Part shown: one piece after another, positions 1 through 11,269 of the stretch
How positions within the stretch are numbered: position 1 is the stretch's first letter
Layout: each line of letters begins with the position of its first letter
Origin: Stramonita haemastoma
Taxonomy: Eukaryota > Mollusca > Gastropoda > Neogastropoda > Muricidae
Assembly (NCBI GenBank): GCA_030674155.1
Contig: CM060318.1
Coordinates: forward strand, 68,233,697-68,297,696
Length of the DNA stretch: 64,000 bases
Direction of reading: 5' to 3'
Program-made: the position numbers and the translations under genes
Notes under the pieces: model-generated
The model's database searches: none
What the model was told of the DNA's origin: nothing
Seen by the model: the letters and a program-made list of their open reading frames with translations, nothing else

Positions 1-245
1 ACCGTCAAAAAAGGAAATATACTGAACAAAATTGTAACAAGATGTGGCAAAATTGTGGGCTGTGAGCAAGTGAAACTAGATGAGTTGTAAGAATGCTTCA
101 TGAGAGTTAGAGCCAGGTTGAAAGTGATAACACTCATATGCTGGCAAACTATTTCGAACTTCTTCCTTCTCAAAAGCGGTACACTCTGTACCGAAGTCTA
201 AAACTCTGCGATATCAAAATAATTTCATTCCCACCTCAATTCTGC
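1..245 (+). mobile_element. LINE 3' fragment (CR1/Rex1-like group)
   Basis: Translates to ILNKIVTRCGKIVGCEQ, matching the C-terminal reverse-transcriptase tail seen on the minus strand at 44802-45125 and 3390-3740. Frame is broken. Clade assignment is tentative. Confidence 0.6.
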
Positions 246-279
246 AGCTTAATAAGTGCATGACAACAAATCTGAACTG

Positions 280-590
<311 letters not shown>

Positions 591-642
591 GGTGACAGAA
601 TGAATGAATAAATAATCTTTAGGCTACCTTTTATTATGTTAA

Positions 643-685
643 ACTGTGTTCAATATTCTAATAAAATGGAGTATTAGTTTCACTG

Positions 686-766
<81 letters not shown>

Positions 767-910
767 AATCAGTGAAACTAATACTCTATTAGTAAGAAAA
801 AAAATATATATACTATCATAAAACTTCTTATAACAATTTGACTTCCCATAAAGATGCATGTGTATGTTATTATTTTAGATTGTGTTCAATATCTTAATAG
901 AATAGAGTAT
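643..910. repeat. TA-loop hairpin with flanking direct repeat
   Basis: 19-base perfect inverted arms (669-687 and 768-786, GAGTATTAGTTTCACTGAT) surround a (TA)n tract. TGTGTTCAATATTCTAATA at 643 recurs as a near copy at 882-910. May be a small MITE-like element; no protein. Confidence 0.7.
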
Positions 911-1204
911 TCCTTTTTTTTAATTATTGATATTAATTTTGTCTTTACTTACAGTGTGTTACAAAATTTGGTTTATGTCATAAAAATGTGTGCAAATGTT
1001 TTCAGTGGTGTGTGTGTGTGTGTGTGTGTGTGTTCCCAGGCGGGAGCTGTGTGTGAGTGTGGATGCCTGGGCATTCTGTTGGAGTATGAGGGTGTTTTTA
1101 AATGGGTGTGTCCGTGACTGGCTGATGAATTGCTGATTTGTGGGTGCTTTTAATATTATGATGGGTGCGTTGTGATATTCGTTATTGTCTTGTGGGGATG
1201 GGTT

Positions 1205-1340
1205 TTTTTTTTGGTGTATGTGTTTTCCCCCATGATATTAATAATGATGTTTACATGCTTACCGTTTTAATGTATGGCTTGTACCTGCTTGAATTCTCTT
1301 TCTATGAGATGATAAAATGTTTTTGAATTTGAATTTGAAA
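1205..1340 (+). mobile_element. LINE 3' tail ending (GAATTT)n
   Basis: Non-coding 3' end ending GAGATGATAAAATGTTTTTG then AATTTG repeats. Related tails at 1720-1800 (+) and 43725-43800 (-). The body is absent. Confidence 0.5.
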
Positions 1341-1640
1341 GGTGCACAGCATGGGACCATTGACCTTCCACTCACACTGTACACAGGACATGCAGAGGTG
1401 GCAGGCAGCTACATGCTTGTGGCTTGCATTAGCTCCAAGCCCTATTGACAGAGGCCCTTTAAAACTGTAGCCTGGAAAACGTGTCAGACAGGCTTGAACA
1501 CACACACTGTGGCTTGGAATAGCTCCCAGTAGTCCCCCCCCCTTCCCCAGTGACAGTTGTGCTTTGTGCCTGAAGGGTATTACCACACACTTTAACGCTT
1601 GAAAGCACCCAACACACACACACACACACACACAGGGCCT
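1338..1640. repeat. Dispersed repeat, unknown class, copy 1
   Basis: Matches 37437-37700: shared GGCAGGCAGCTACATG and GTGGCTTGCATTAGCTCCAA. No coding potential; ends in CA repeats. Confidence 0.75.
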
Positions 1641-1674
1641 GTGCTGTGGTATATAGGCCTATCTATCCTTGATT

Positions 1675-1800
1675 TTTTTTTTATTTTTATTTTTTTTTTT
1701 TTTTTTTTTTTTTACATGTTTATTGTTTTGATGTTTGGCTTGTAACCAGCCAGAATTTCTGTGTTTTGAGATAATAAAGTATTTCGAATTGAATTAAATC
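1675..1800 (+). mobile_element. LINE 3' tail, second copy
   Basis: T-rich stretch, then TTTTGAGATAATAAAGTATTTCGAATTG; same family as 1205-1340. Confidence 0.5.
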
Positions 1801-1934
1801 GAAGAGCCACCTAGTGGTGATATGCTGATAGGATTCTAATTTCGGTCAAGGGGCATTTTCCTCTGGGGTTCACATCAGTGTGTGTGTGTGTGTGTGTGGT
1901 GTGTGTGTGTGTTGTTTTTTGTTTTTTTATATTG

Positions 1935-2282
1935 TCATTTTATATCGAGGATAATGGAATAAGCACTTATGTGCTTTTTTACATTCAGTCCCTTTGTGTA
2001 TGCAGTTTTTGTAAATCTTGACATCTGTTCCCACTGGCACAGAATGACCTACTCTTACGAAAAGCAAAATCAGGATTTAACGTGTGTGCAAGATGTTCTG
2101 CGTGCGTTCGCACACAGGGCTGCCGCCTTGGTTTATAGTCTCATCGGAAGGACTTGTGGGGAGAGTGGAGTCAGCACTGATGTTAACTGCAGGGTAAAAA
2201 TACCCTCGAACAGGAACCGAACCCGCGTTGTCAAATTGCGAGCGCAATGTTCTGACCACTCGGCTATCCGGCCTATCCGTCC
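1935..2282 (-). mobile_element. tRNA-derived SINE
   Basis: Minus strand reads a tRNA-like head (box A TAGCCGAGTGGTCAG, box B GGGTTCGGTTCC), then the shared central block (GAGACTATAAACCAAGG) and a tail containing GCTTATTCCATTATCCTCGA. Other copies: 2975, 4700, 19780, 37738, 42740, 53118, 55983. Confidence 0.85.
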
Positions 2283-2283
2283 T

Positions 2284-2322
2284 CACTTTTCAGTGCGTGC
2301 GTGCGTGCGTGCGTGCGTGCGT

Positions 2323-2378
<56 letters not shown>
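2284..2378. repeat. (GTGC)n/(GT)n microsatellite
   Basis: GTGC repeats passing into GT repeats. Confidence 0.98.
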
Positions 2379-2379
<1 letters not shown>

Positions 2380-2795
2380 TATGTTGCAATGTAAACATTA
2401 CCACTACATCATGGGCAATCTCTGTGTGACATCAGGGCTGCTCTCTGCATGATCGTATCGCCATCAGAGCAGTGAAGTGCCACCCCCAATCTTTATTTTA
2501 CACAGTATTGTCTACCTGTCTGCATGTTCTTTCTATTCCTTTGAGTGGCTTTCCTTCAACAGAATTTTTGCCAGGGCCAATTATTGTTGCTGTGGGTTCT
2601 TTACAATGATGCTCAATGTACACCACCCAGGAGACCTTGGTTGGTCAACATGTCTGAAAGACTAGCACCCAGACCACCAATTATCGTCTTGCAGAGGAAG
2701 AAAATATCAGGTTTCAGTGTGAGTGTGCATTCTTGAAGGTAACATCTCTTAACTCAGTGATACTAGATAAAAAACAACAACAACAACAGGCTTTA

Positions 2796-2796
<1 letters not shown>
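2379..2796. other. Non-coding gap
   Basis: No gene, conserved motif or repeat family recognised; ends in a short CAA run. Confidence 0.5.

Positions 2797-2860
<64 letters not shown>
2797..2860. repeat. (GT)n microsatellite
   Basis: About 30 GT units. Confidence 0.98.
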
Positions 2861-2863
<3 letters not shown>

Positions 2864-2974
2864 GTACATGTTTGCTTCTGTTTGTCTATTATGTATAAGA
2901 GAGAGGATGGGTTGATGAAGTGACAGAAGAAGTCAAGAAACCATGTGCAGGCTCGGAAGTGTGTGTGTTTTGGC

Positions 2975-3090
2975 TTTTATTTATTCTTTTCACTTTAAGG
3001 ATAATGGAATTGATAAGCACATGTGTGTATTTTTTCATACAGTCCCCTTGTGCATGCAGTTTTGTAAATGTTTTTGTTCCGTTCACACCA
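2975..3090 (-). mobile_element. SINE 3' fragment
   Basis: Only the tail part (GGATAATGGAATTGATAAGC) of the tRNA-derived SINE family; head missing. Confidence 0.65.
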
Positions 3091-3093
3091 GCA

Positions 3094-3179
3094 GTGTGTG
3101 TGTGTGTGTTTGTGTGTGTGTGCGCGTGTGTGCGTGCGTGTGTGTGTGTGTGTGTTTGTGTGCTGTGTTGCTGTGTGTG

Positions 3180-3224
<45 letters not shown>
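3094..3224. repeat. (GT)n compound microsatellite
   Basis: GT repeats with scattered C and T interruptions. Confidence 0.97.
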
Positions 3225-3226
<2 letters not shown>

Positions 3227-3389
3227 CTATCTTGTCAACATGCCAGTTTGAGAATATTACAGACTTACTGGTGCTGTACACATTCAGGCAAGTCATGTAA
3301 GCCCATGAAGAATCCTGTGATCCATGTCAGCATTTGAACTGTGAGTTTTACTGGAAATCTCTCTCTCTCTCTCTCTCGCTCGCTCGCTG

Positions 3390-3740
3390 GCTGGTCCAGT
3401 CAGTTCTGATTTAGGGCCTATTGTTATTGTCAAATCTTTGTTTAATATTAGAATTGAGGTGGGGATAAAATCGTTTTTACTTCAGAGGGTTTTGAGTTTA
3501 GGCAGTCTGTAGTGTTTTTGAGATGGATGGAATTGAAAATATTTAGCAAGCTCATGCACACCATCACTCACGATTTCTTTCACTCTGTCTTTCGCTCGAC
3601 ATTCATACAGAGTGCTTGGATTCATTTCAACACACGATTTTGCCACAACGTGTTACAACTCTGTTTAGTACATTTTTGTTTTTGAGATTCAGTGTTTTAT
3701 ACCAGCATATTTAAGAAAAACAAATGACAGACTCAATAAA
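3390..3740 (-). mobile_element. LINE 3' part, left of a transposon insertion
   Basis: Collinear with 44802-45120. The homology stops at 3740, where the inverted-repeat element starts, and resumes at 7555. Confidence 0.75.
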
Positions 3741-3869
3741 TAGACCATGATCTAGGAGAGGGAAACCTCCCCCCCCCTGGGGGGGATTTTTCACTTTGTT
3801 TTTCTGAAAGCTTATGATGTTGGTAGAAACATTTGACATGTTACCCTCTGGGATACAGGTTATTTCAGG
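3741..3869 (+). repeat. Left terminal inverted repeat
   Basis: Begins TAGACCATGATCTAGGAG and ends GGTTATTTCAGG; reverse complement aligns with 7420-7552. Confidence 0.65.
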
Positions 3870-4084
3870 AGTGAGAGGTGTATCAACAGTGCATTTTCCC
3901 CTCTTTGCGCCCTATATTTAGGTTTTTGGGGTAGGGATGTTCACGCTGCGATTATTGCACAAAATCTGGCTTAACTTCTCATAATTTTATTGTGAATAGC
4001 ATCTAGTATAATTTTCCCGATTATATAGGCACAGTTTTTTGCTGACATATTTAAAACAAAACTACAGTGATGACTTTAATGCGC

Positions 4085-4150
4085 GGCCGTCCGAACCGCA
4101 CGCAGCTGAAATCTGTCTTACCACTCAACCACAGCCGAGCGCTGTTCCGT
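4085..4150 (-). mobile_element. tRNA-like SINE head fragment
   Basis: Minus strand has box A-like TGGTTGAGTGGTAAGAC and box B-like GGTTCGGAC. Too diverged for a working tRNA gene. Confidence 0.45.
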
Positions 4151-4450
4151 TCTCTCACCATCAGTTGAGAGGCACTTTCTCATCTCACGCCTTGTGTGTC
4201 CGGTGCCAGAAATGTATCCAACTATCAGTATGTTCCACAAAGTTTGCACAAATAAGTCTAGATCAAGATGTTATTATTGATCAGAGAATGTCTGTAACAC
4301 ACAGTAAGTACTGCAACAGCCATAAGTATCATTAACGAAGAGGATGTGTTGACCACAGCGCTTTGAGTCTATGATTTTTTTGAGTTTCTTTTTTTTTTCC
4401 TCAAGAAATTACACATAATATGCAGATCAGTCGCGCGCGTGTGTACGCGT

Positions 4451-4454
<4 letters not shown>

Positions 4455-4506
<52 letters not shown>
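4455..4506. repeat. (CA)n microsatellite
   Basis: About 26 CA units. Confidence 0.98.
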
Positions 4507-4508
<2 letters not shown>

Positions 4509-4699
4509 ACAGCACATTCAAGTGACACACGATAACATACATCTAAAAATAGAACAAGGCGTGGTCATAATTCGTTGTTCTTTTCAGTTCCGCGTCCTCC
4601 ACCACAAACGTTGGGGATAAGGCAAACTGTTGAGTAGTACTTTTAGTAATCCATTTTAACCATCATGTTTCAGGTCATTTTATTTTATTTATTTTTATT

Positions 4700-4935
4700 T
4701 TATTCTTTTATATCGAGGATAATGGAATAAGCACTCATGTGCTTTTTTCATCCAGTCCCCGTGTGTATGCAGTTGTGTAAATATTTTCATCTGTTCCCAC
4801 CCGCACACAATGGCCTACTCTTACGAAAAGCGGAACATGATTTAACGTGTGCGTAAGACGTTCTGGGTACGTTCGCACACGGGGCCTCGGTTTACAGTCT
4901 CATCCGAAAGACTTTTGAGGAGAGTGGAGTCACTG
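4700..4935 (-). mobile_element. tRNA-derived SINE, head missing
   Basis: Same family as 1935-2282: tail, GAGTAGGCCATTGTGTG block and GAGACTGTAAACCGAGG block present; truncated before the tRNA-like head. Confidence 0.8.
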
Positions 4936-5013
4936 GCAAGTGTGCAGTCTCTCACTGAAAGTGTATTTCATCTTCCCCATGTGACGTTTCTTGTATAAAA
5001 TGAACATTTCAAC

Positions 5014-6886
5014 ATGGCAGATGAACATCCAGTGACCTTCAAAAGTACACTTAAGTGCAAAAGAAAAACTTCCAGGGGTGGGAGAACTTGTATAATTCAA
5101 TTCCAAAATAACAGAAAAGACTGTAACTCCACTAACTGAAGAAAGCACCAAAAAAAAACTATTTAAAAGTCTCTTCACTTGAGACGTTCTTCAGATGTGG
5201 CATGTCATAGACTAGATGAGATTTATAATTGTATTCCAGGAGACCTTGACTTTACACGCCATGGTTATCACAGAAGCTGTTATGCACAGTTTACAAGTGT
5301 GAAATTTGCCAGGAAAAGGAAAGCGTGAGACAGGTAGTGAAGAGGTTGCAGGACCATCAAAACCTAAAGGACTGTCGCTACTTCAGGCCCATTGCTTCCA
5401 AAAGACAGTTGCATTTTTTGCAAAAAGAAATTTAAAAAGAAAGTTTCAAAAGGGGTTCCATGTTTTGGAAAACTTGTAAAATGTATCACCAAGACAGCAG
5501 AACAGTCTATACAGGATGCAGCCAAAACTAAACAAGATGACATTTTCACTCATTATCAAGATACAGATCTTGTAGTACGTGAAGCTCACTATCACGAAGG
5601 TTGTAGAAAAGACTATCTGAGATGTGAAGACAGACATGCTGAAACATCAACAGACCAGAAAGCTACTGAGGGGCTACAGGCATACGAGAGGGCATTTGAG
5701 TACATATGCGAGTATGATGAAAATGCAATAATCAGAGGTTCACAGGTGGAGAGAATGACCATGCTAGGTGAGAAGTACTGTGAATACATGCAACAACATT
5801 CTCCTGACTTCTACAACCCAGGATACTAGACTTACAAACTGAAAGAAAAAAATAATGAGACATTTTGGCTTAAGAATTCAATTTTGGGCTCCGAACCACC
5901 GCAGTGATCTTGTTTATTGTGATGAACTTGCCCAGGGTCAGGCAGTTGAGACAGCATTTGTGTCAGCAGCTTCAGAAGAAAGACGTCTTGAGGAATCTGC
6001 ATATATGTTCTTCGCCGATACATTATGGATGCTTTCAGGGCAACACCTGATATGCCATGGCCTCCTTTTGCAGAATTTCTTCAGTCTGATGCTGTTAAAC
6101 CTCCAGATATTTTCACAGACTTTCTAAAAACACTGCTATCTGGAAAGAGTAGTTCTATGGAGCAACCCAAAACCACCAGATTGGCATCCTTAATTGCCCA
6201 GAACATATGCTAATCTGTGACAGGAAGGAAGTGGAAAATGCATAAACATGTTTTGCTTGGAATGTCTGTCAGACATGTAACTGGCAGCTCTGAAATCATA
6301 AGTCTGTTGAATAGGTTTGGTCATGTTGCTCGATACAAAACCATTGTGCGACTTGAGACTGCTATGGCCAATTCTGTACTTCAGTGCGCAAGTCTTCTTC
6401 CTTCAACAGTGAGTTTGACAGAGAACAAGGTTATCCATTTTTGCTGGGATAACTGGGATGACCTGAACGAAGAAACTCCATCAGGAGCCAACACCACCCA
6501 CTCCACTCATGGCATTGTCATTCAAGAGGTTACTGGGGACACAATGCCTGACACTTTTCTGTTTCAGACAGAAGCTCCTCCTCATTATGAGGACCGCCAA
6601 TGCTCAGTGCAGTATGAGCCACATGATGTTCCTCCATGCTTTGCAAAAGTAAAGGCAGAACCTAAGTTGCATGTTGTGGAAACTCATTTCTCAAACACAG
6701 AGACAGTCTACAAAGCTCAACTTGCTGATTTTTGGTGTGCTTTTTTTCTCCAGATTCCAGGCCACAAATGAAGTCAACTTGTCCCTGGATGGGGAGGGTG
6801 GGTATCACTCACAGGAGAAGGGACAGAAAAGAAGCAGACTACTGTGGACTATATGGCACCCATCCACCACCCTGTCACTAAACATG
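5014..6886 (+). pseudogene. Transposon-carried gene remnant (multi-copy invertebrate family)
   Basis: A single decayed reading, split by stops and frameshifts. ATG at 5014 opens MADEHPVTFKSTLKCKRK. Next come TPLTEESTKKKLFKSL, then HGYHRSCYAQFTS and CIFCKKK (possible Cys/His metal site), then AHYHEGCRKDY (open 5392-5826). After that, SDLVYCDELAQGQAVETA, MPWPPFAEFL, LLNRFGHVARYKTIVRLETA and HFCWDNWDDLNEETPSGANT (open 6217-6768), and finally VPGWGG and TTVDYMAPIHHPVTK before truncation at the ATT-tailed LINE end. I recognise this order from many uncharacterised, high-copy proteins in molluscs and cnidarians (from memory). Function is unknown. The DNxD...TxxGxxTxH block could be a nuclease or transposase core, but that is a guess. 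Confidence 0.65.
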
Positions 6887-6887
6887 A

Positions 6888-6904
6888 TAATAATAATAAT
6901 AATA

Positions 6905-6942
<38 letters not shown>

Positions 6943-7145
6943 TAATAATAATAATACATGGAACTTGTATAGCGCTATATCTTGTAAAAACAAATCAAAG
7001 CGCTTGCATTCGACCTACACAACACACAAGCAATCAACAGCAATTTACAGTTTTAACAAATTTGAATGTATACTCACTCGCATGCACACACACCACGCAC
7101 GCACGCACGCACGCACGCAGCATGCGCGCGCACACACACACCTAT
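6888..7145 (-). mobile_element. LINE 3' end with (TTA)n tail, copy 1
   Basis: Minus strand ends CAAGCGCTTTGATTTG, ATATAGCGCTATA and then TTA repeats, as in L2/CR1-type 3' ends. Similar ends at 36640 and 56780. Confidence 0.7.
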
Positions 7146-7419
7146 AAACGTTATACACTTTGGTAGGTAGATGTTGAAGGCAGGACAGGATTGTACGGCG
7201 TTTTCATTTCAATTTTCTGTTTTGTTTTTAAAATATGGGACAGGCGTTCCTTGTGCAGTGGTGACATTAACATATGTTGATAGCCTGTTTAATACCCTTT
7301 ATTTTGGTACCAAATTTGATATGAATGTGTAAGAATATATTTATATAAATAATGTAAATTAACCTCACCCCCTAAATATTTTCCCTCTGAAGGGTTACCA
7401 TATTGAATTGCTTGTATAT
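7146..7419. other. Internal transposon DNA, no gene
   Basis: AT-rich stretch between the LINE end and the right TIR. Nothing recognised. Confidence 0.4.
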
Positions 7420-7552
7420 CCTGAAATAACCTGGTTACATGAGGGTAACATATACCATAAAACGTTCAAAATAAACAAAGTTTCAGAAAAATGCACCCAT
7501 AAATCCCCCCCAGGGGGGGGGGGAGGGGGGTCTACGGAGGGACCAAGGTCTA
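7420..7552 (-). repeat. Right terminal inverted repeat
   Basis: Begins CCTGAAATAACCTGG and ends GGGACCAAGGTCTA; pairs with 3741-3869 with several small gaps. Confidence 0.65.
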
Positions 7553-7554
7553 AA

Positions 7555-7753
7555 AGCATCAATAGAAGTTTTACAAAACTTTAATATTTACCTTAAGACT
7601 CTTGAGCTTTTGAAGAAAAAGGATACGAGAATGATATTTCTTATATATATCATATCTGTATTAGCAGTGAAGTTTAATTTATCATTGATGATAGTACCTA
7701 AGTACTTAAATTGACGAATCCGTTTGACTTTTATACCATCTATATACAGATCT

Positions 7754-7756
<3 letters not shown>
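7555..7756 (-). mobile_element. LINE RT fragment, right of the insertion
   Basis: Minus strand encodes DLYIDGIKVKRIRQFKYLGT and INDKLNFTANTD, the post-catalytic RT region; collinear with 45120-45320. Confidence 0.75.

Positions 7757-7843
<87 letters not shown>
7757..7843. repeat. (TA)n microsatellite
   Basis: About 43 TA units with one break near 7809. Confidence 0.98.
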
Positions 7844-7845
<2 letters not shown>

Positions 7846-7847
7846 CT

Positions 7848-8345
7848 GCCTCATCTTCTGTGACGTTCCTATTTCTGCTGTTCCCATACCGCTCGTTCCA
7901 ATCTCCCCACCACAGCCATACCCCAGGTTCGCTATGTCTCATCCTCAGGATCGGAAGTCTACCGGGAGCTCCTCAATACTTGGTCGCTGTGGGGCCACCA
8001 GCCGGAGGGGCCCTGCACTGCTGCTGGGTCACTTTGGTGGCGTTCAGTGGTGTCTGTTCTGAGCTAATATACACAGGACACCGCCTACAAAGCCCCCTAC
8101 TAACGACAGTATTAGCTCAGTTGCGGAGCCAGACTGAGTGAGACGCCCAGCCGAGGTTGCGACCACCACAACGTCCTTCGAACAACCGCCCCCTCGAACC
8201 TCCAATCCCAAAGGCTTTGACACAAACTCATCATAGGCACAGAAGCGATACCGGGGCCACAGAATCAGAGGCAATTTTTTCATTGCATGATGATCGATGT
8301 AATGCTGCTGCTATGGAGGTGCATTGCTTTTAGACTACTTGACAG
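7848..8345 (+). repeat. GC-richer dispersed repeat, unknown class (reference copy)
   Basis: About 500 bases, starting GCTGCCTCATCTTCTGTGAC and containing TGCTGGGTCACTTTGGTGG and TATTAGCTCAGTTGCGGAGC. Near-complete inverted copy at 45728-46290; partial copies at 12857, 13600, 36033 and 49170. No persuasive reading frame. Confidence 0.8.
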
Positions 8346-8774
8346 GGCTGTACTCTACACTTATATAATATATCCCGGCGTCAACCTGGCCCGAGAAATA
8401 CAGACACATGCAGTGTTAAAATTAATAAGAAGGCTTCTAGCTACAGCTGTAAATTTTCTGGCATATCTTCATATAGTCCTGTGAGCATTCTCATTCTGCA
8501 CAAAGTTGTTTTTCTACAACTATGAAGGGGTAAAACGTTTGGTCAACATGAACTTGTAAAAGGATTTATAAATGAATGGTGTTTTTGAGAGGAATACACC
8601 GCTAGCAAATTATCACCAAACTTTGGATAAAAATTTGGTCTACAATACATAAGCAAGAATTTACAACCAGTTTCACCTTACCGGGTAAAAGTCTCGCTTT
8701 TTGTATTTAATTATACACGTGCTTATATAGATTACTCATACTCTTTCATTAACATTAACAATAGCTAAACAAAA

Positions 8775-8776
<2 letters not shown>
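8346..8776. other. Non-coding gap
   Basis: AT-rich, nothing recognised. Confidence 0.5.
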
Positions 8777-8839
<63 letters not shown>

Positions 8840-8858
8840 CTCCCCCCCCCTCTCTCTT
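8777..8858. repeat. (CT)n microsatellite
   Basis: About 30 CT units, then C-rich. Confidence 0.98.
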
Positions 8859-9068
8859 CGACATACACACACAGCATGCAACAGTGTAATATTTCCAGTC
8901 ACAGTGAATCACACCAAAATTGTTTAGGGGATGCAGATAGTGCTGATGCATTTGATATCAGCATGGCTAATTGATGTGTAGGTCAATTCCTGAACATTTA
9001 TGCGTTAAATGATTTCTTTAATCTGTGTCTTGAACGGGTTTTTGTTTTTGATACATTATAAAATTCGG

Positions 9069-9378
9069 GTGGGATAGCTAAGTGGTCAGACCGCTCGCTT
9101 TCCCCAAGTCAAAGTTAAGCAACATCGAGCGTGGTTACCCGTTGGATGGGTGACCAATTTGATAGATGACTGTTAACGCACCTTGGCTTGAGTATAGTCC
9201 CCCTGTTCACCCAGCTGTAAATGAGTACTTGCCTCTTTAGGGTCAGGGAAGGTAAAGTAGCGAAGGAGAGGTGATGGGCGCCGCCCTCAATATGCTGGCC
9301 CCTAGAGAAGCTGAGGTCTCTGATGCCTTGCTCCCCTATGACCACATAGGTTATGGGACTCCTTTACCTTTACCTTTT
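9069..9378 (+). mobile_element. Composite tRNA/5S-like SINE, copy 1
   Basis: Head GGGATAGCTAAGTGGTCAGA is tRNA box A-like. It is followed at once by GTTAAGCAACATCGAGCGTGG and GTTGGATGGGTGACC, which resemble the 3' half of 5S rRNA. Then a ~190-base body with GATATGCTGGCCCCTAGAGAAG-like sequence and a CCTTTACCTTTACC tail. Confidence 0.85.
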
Positions 9379-9768
<390 letters not shown>

Positions 9769-10112
9769 TTTTCTCATTGACTCTTTGCTGTAGTATATTG
9801 CATTCGTTACTAAATGGGTGAACGAAAAGTGAATGCGTACATTATTTCATTTTCTTCGTGTTTGTTTGCAGTTAGTAAACATATTTTGGATATTTTTTAT
9901 CTTTATTTTTTAATCATTGTTGCATGATAAAAGTGTCAATAATGTCTCTCCCTGCCCCAACACACATGCACACACAGGTGCTTATATATTTGCTTTTTAC
10001 ACTGAGCCATGCATTAAAAACAAGAAAACCAACAAAAAATAGCAATAACAATAACTACCAACCACATTAACAAGAACAAAAACAACAACAGCAGTAGAAG
10101 CAACAAAAGCAA
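9769..10112. other. Non-coding gap
   Basis: AT-rich; CAACAA-type simple sequence near 10070. No gene seen. Confidence 0.5.
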
Positions 10113-10465
10113 CATGGGTAATTGGTCCAGAGGTAACACATCTGCCTAGAAAACAAGAAGTGGGGGTTCAATCCACAGTTGTGCCCTAACTTTTGCTCCT
10201 CAATTGGACCTTGAGCAGTAGTCTAAATGCTGGTCTTTCAGATGAGACGATAAACCGACGTTCAATGTGTAACTGGCACATAAAAGAGCCCACAGAAACG
10301 AAATATTTGTTTCTGGGGAAATGCTGTTGGAAAAAAAGTTTACTCTTACAGTGGAAACAAATACACTTGCAAACAGGAAGATTTAAAAAAAAGAAAAAGG
10401 TACTACTACTGTTGTGGCGATGCACTCTACCTGGGGAGAACAGTTTAGCTTTCACGCAAAAAAAA
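10113..10465 (+). mobile_element. tRNA-derived SINE, second family
   Basis: Box A-like TTGGTCCAGAGGTAACAC and box B-like GGGGTTCAATCCACAG, then GATGAGACGATAAACCGACG, the conserved central block shared by many invertebrate SINEs. Confidence 0.8.
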
Positions 10466-11269
10466 AATCTGCTTTGATTTAAACTGGTTGTCAACTCAAT
10501 AGAATTAGATTCAGTTCAGTTAAAAACAATAACATGAACAAAAACAGATAAAAAAAGAAAAGAAAAAGCATTAAAATGCACACACACAAATGCATATCAT
10601 GTTAAAAAATCTCACAACCACATCAACCCTTCGCTTTCTTATTTCTATGTATACTACTTCAAAACATACATCATTCATTGCAATGAGTCATCCACAATCA
10701 CGTGAGAGATCCGATGGGTGCACTTATATAGCCAGTGATGCTTGCTTAATGCCAGAGAAGAAACACGTGCTTTTTGCCACCCATCAAGTATCATCATTTA
10801 ATTAGGGCAGTTCATTCCACAGTATTTATTTTTTTGTATTTTCCATAGTTAATATAACAAGGCTGAGTGCTATCAGTGACTTTACTTCAGCCAGGTTCTG
10901 TGTCGCTATTCAGATCAACAAATGGAAAGTACCTGTTTTCAGCCTGGTGCCAGAACCATGTCTCGAACCATGAGCCCATAGGAGGGTGACGCTACTGTTT
11001 GTGTTTTAGAGCAAGACCCCAACCTACAAGATAAGAAAGAGTAGAGATTGCATGAAGTTGCCCAAACTAGATGAAAAATGGGGGGGGGAATCGGTTTGAA
11101 TACTTCGAGCATTTTTTTTGAGCCTCCTCAAAAGGAAACAAAAGTCAAGAGGGAATGAATCCAAGAGTGAGACAAATTGTCACTGGGTCCATTAGGCCCT
11201 ATGACAATCGTCATGTTTTGGTGTGTCAGTGAAATACAGGCGATGTAAATGGTGGTTTCAGCTGAACAC
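10466..11269. other. Non-coding gap
   Basis: No gene or known repeat seen on either strand. Confidence 0.5.

Larger units (their letters stand above)
3741..7552 (+). mobile_element. ~3.8 kb TIR-bearing DNA transposon with broken cargo gene
   Basis: Termini at 3741-3869 and 7420-7552 are imperfect inverted repeats of about 130 bases. They start TAGACC(A/T)TG(A/G)TC and share a C8/G9-type run, CAGAAA(A)A, GGGTAACAT and CCTGAAATAACCTG. A LINE lies split on either side, and the uninterrupted LINE at 45110-45140 shows the empty site. CAATA occurs next to both ends and may be the target-site duplication. Inside are a broken coding region (5014-6886), a SINE fragment, a tRNA-like SINE head, a CA run and an ATT-tailed LINE end. 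Superfamily not assigned. Confidence 0.65.

Noticed and set aside
9069..9180. Real tRNA or 5S rRNA gene
   Set aside because: Only parts resemble tRNA and 5S; the same fusion recurs with a common body and tail, so it is a SINE.
10186..10494. Open frames on both strands
   Set aside because: They lie in a tRNA-derived SINE.
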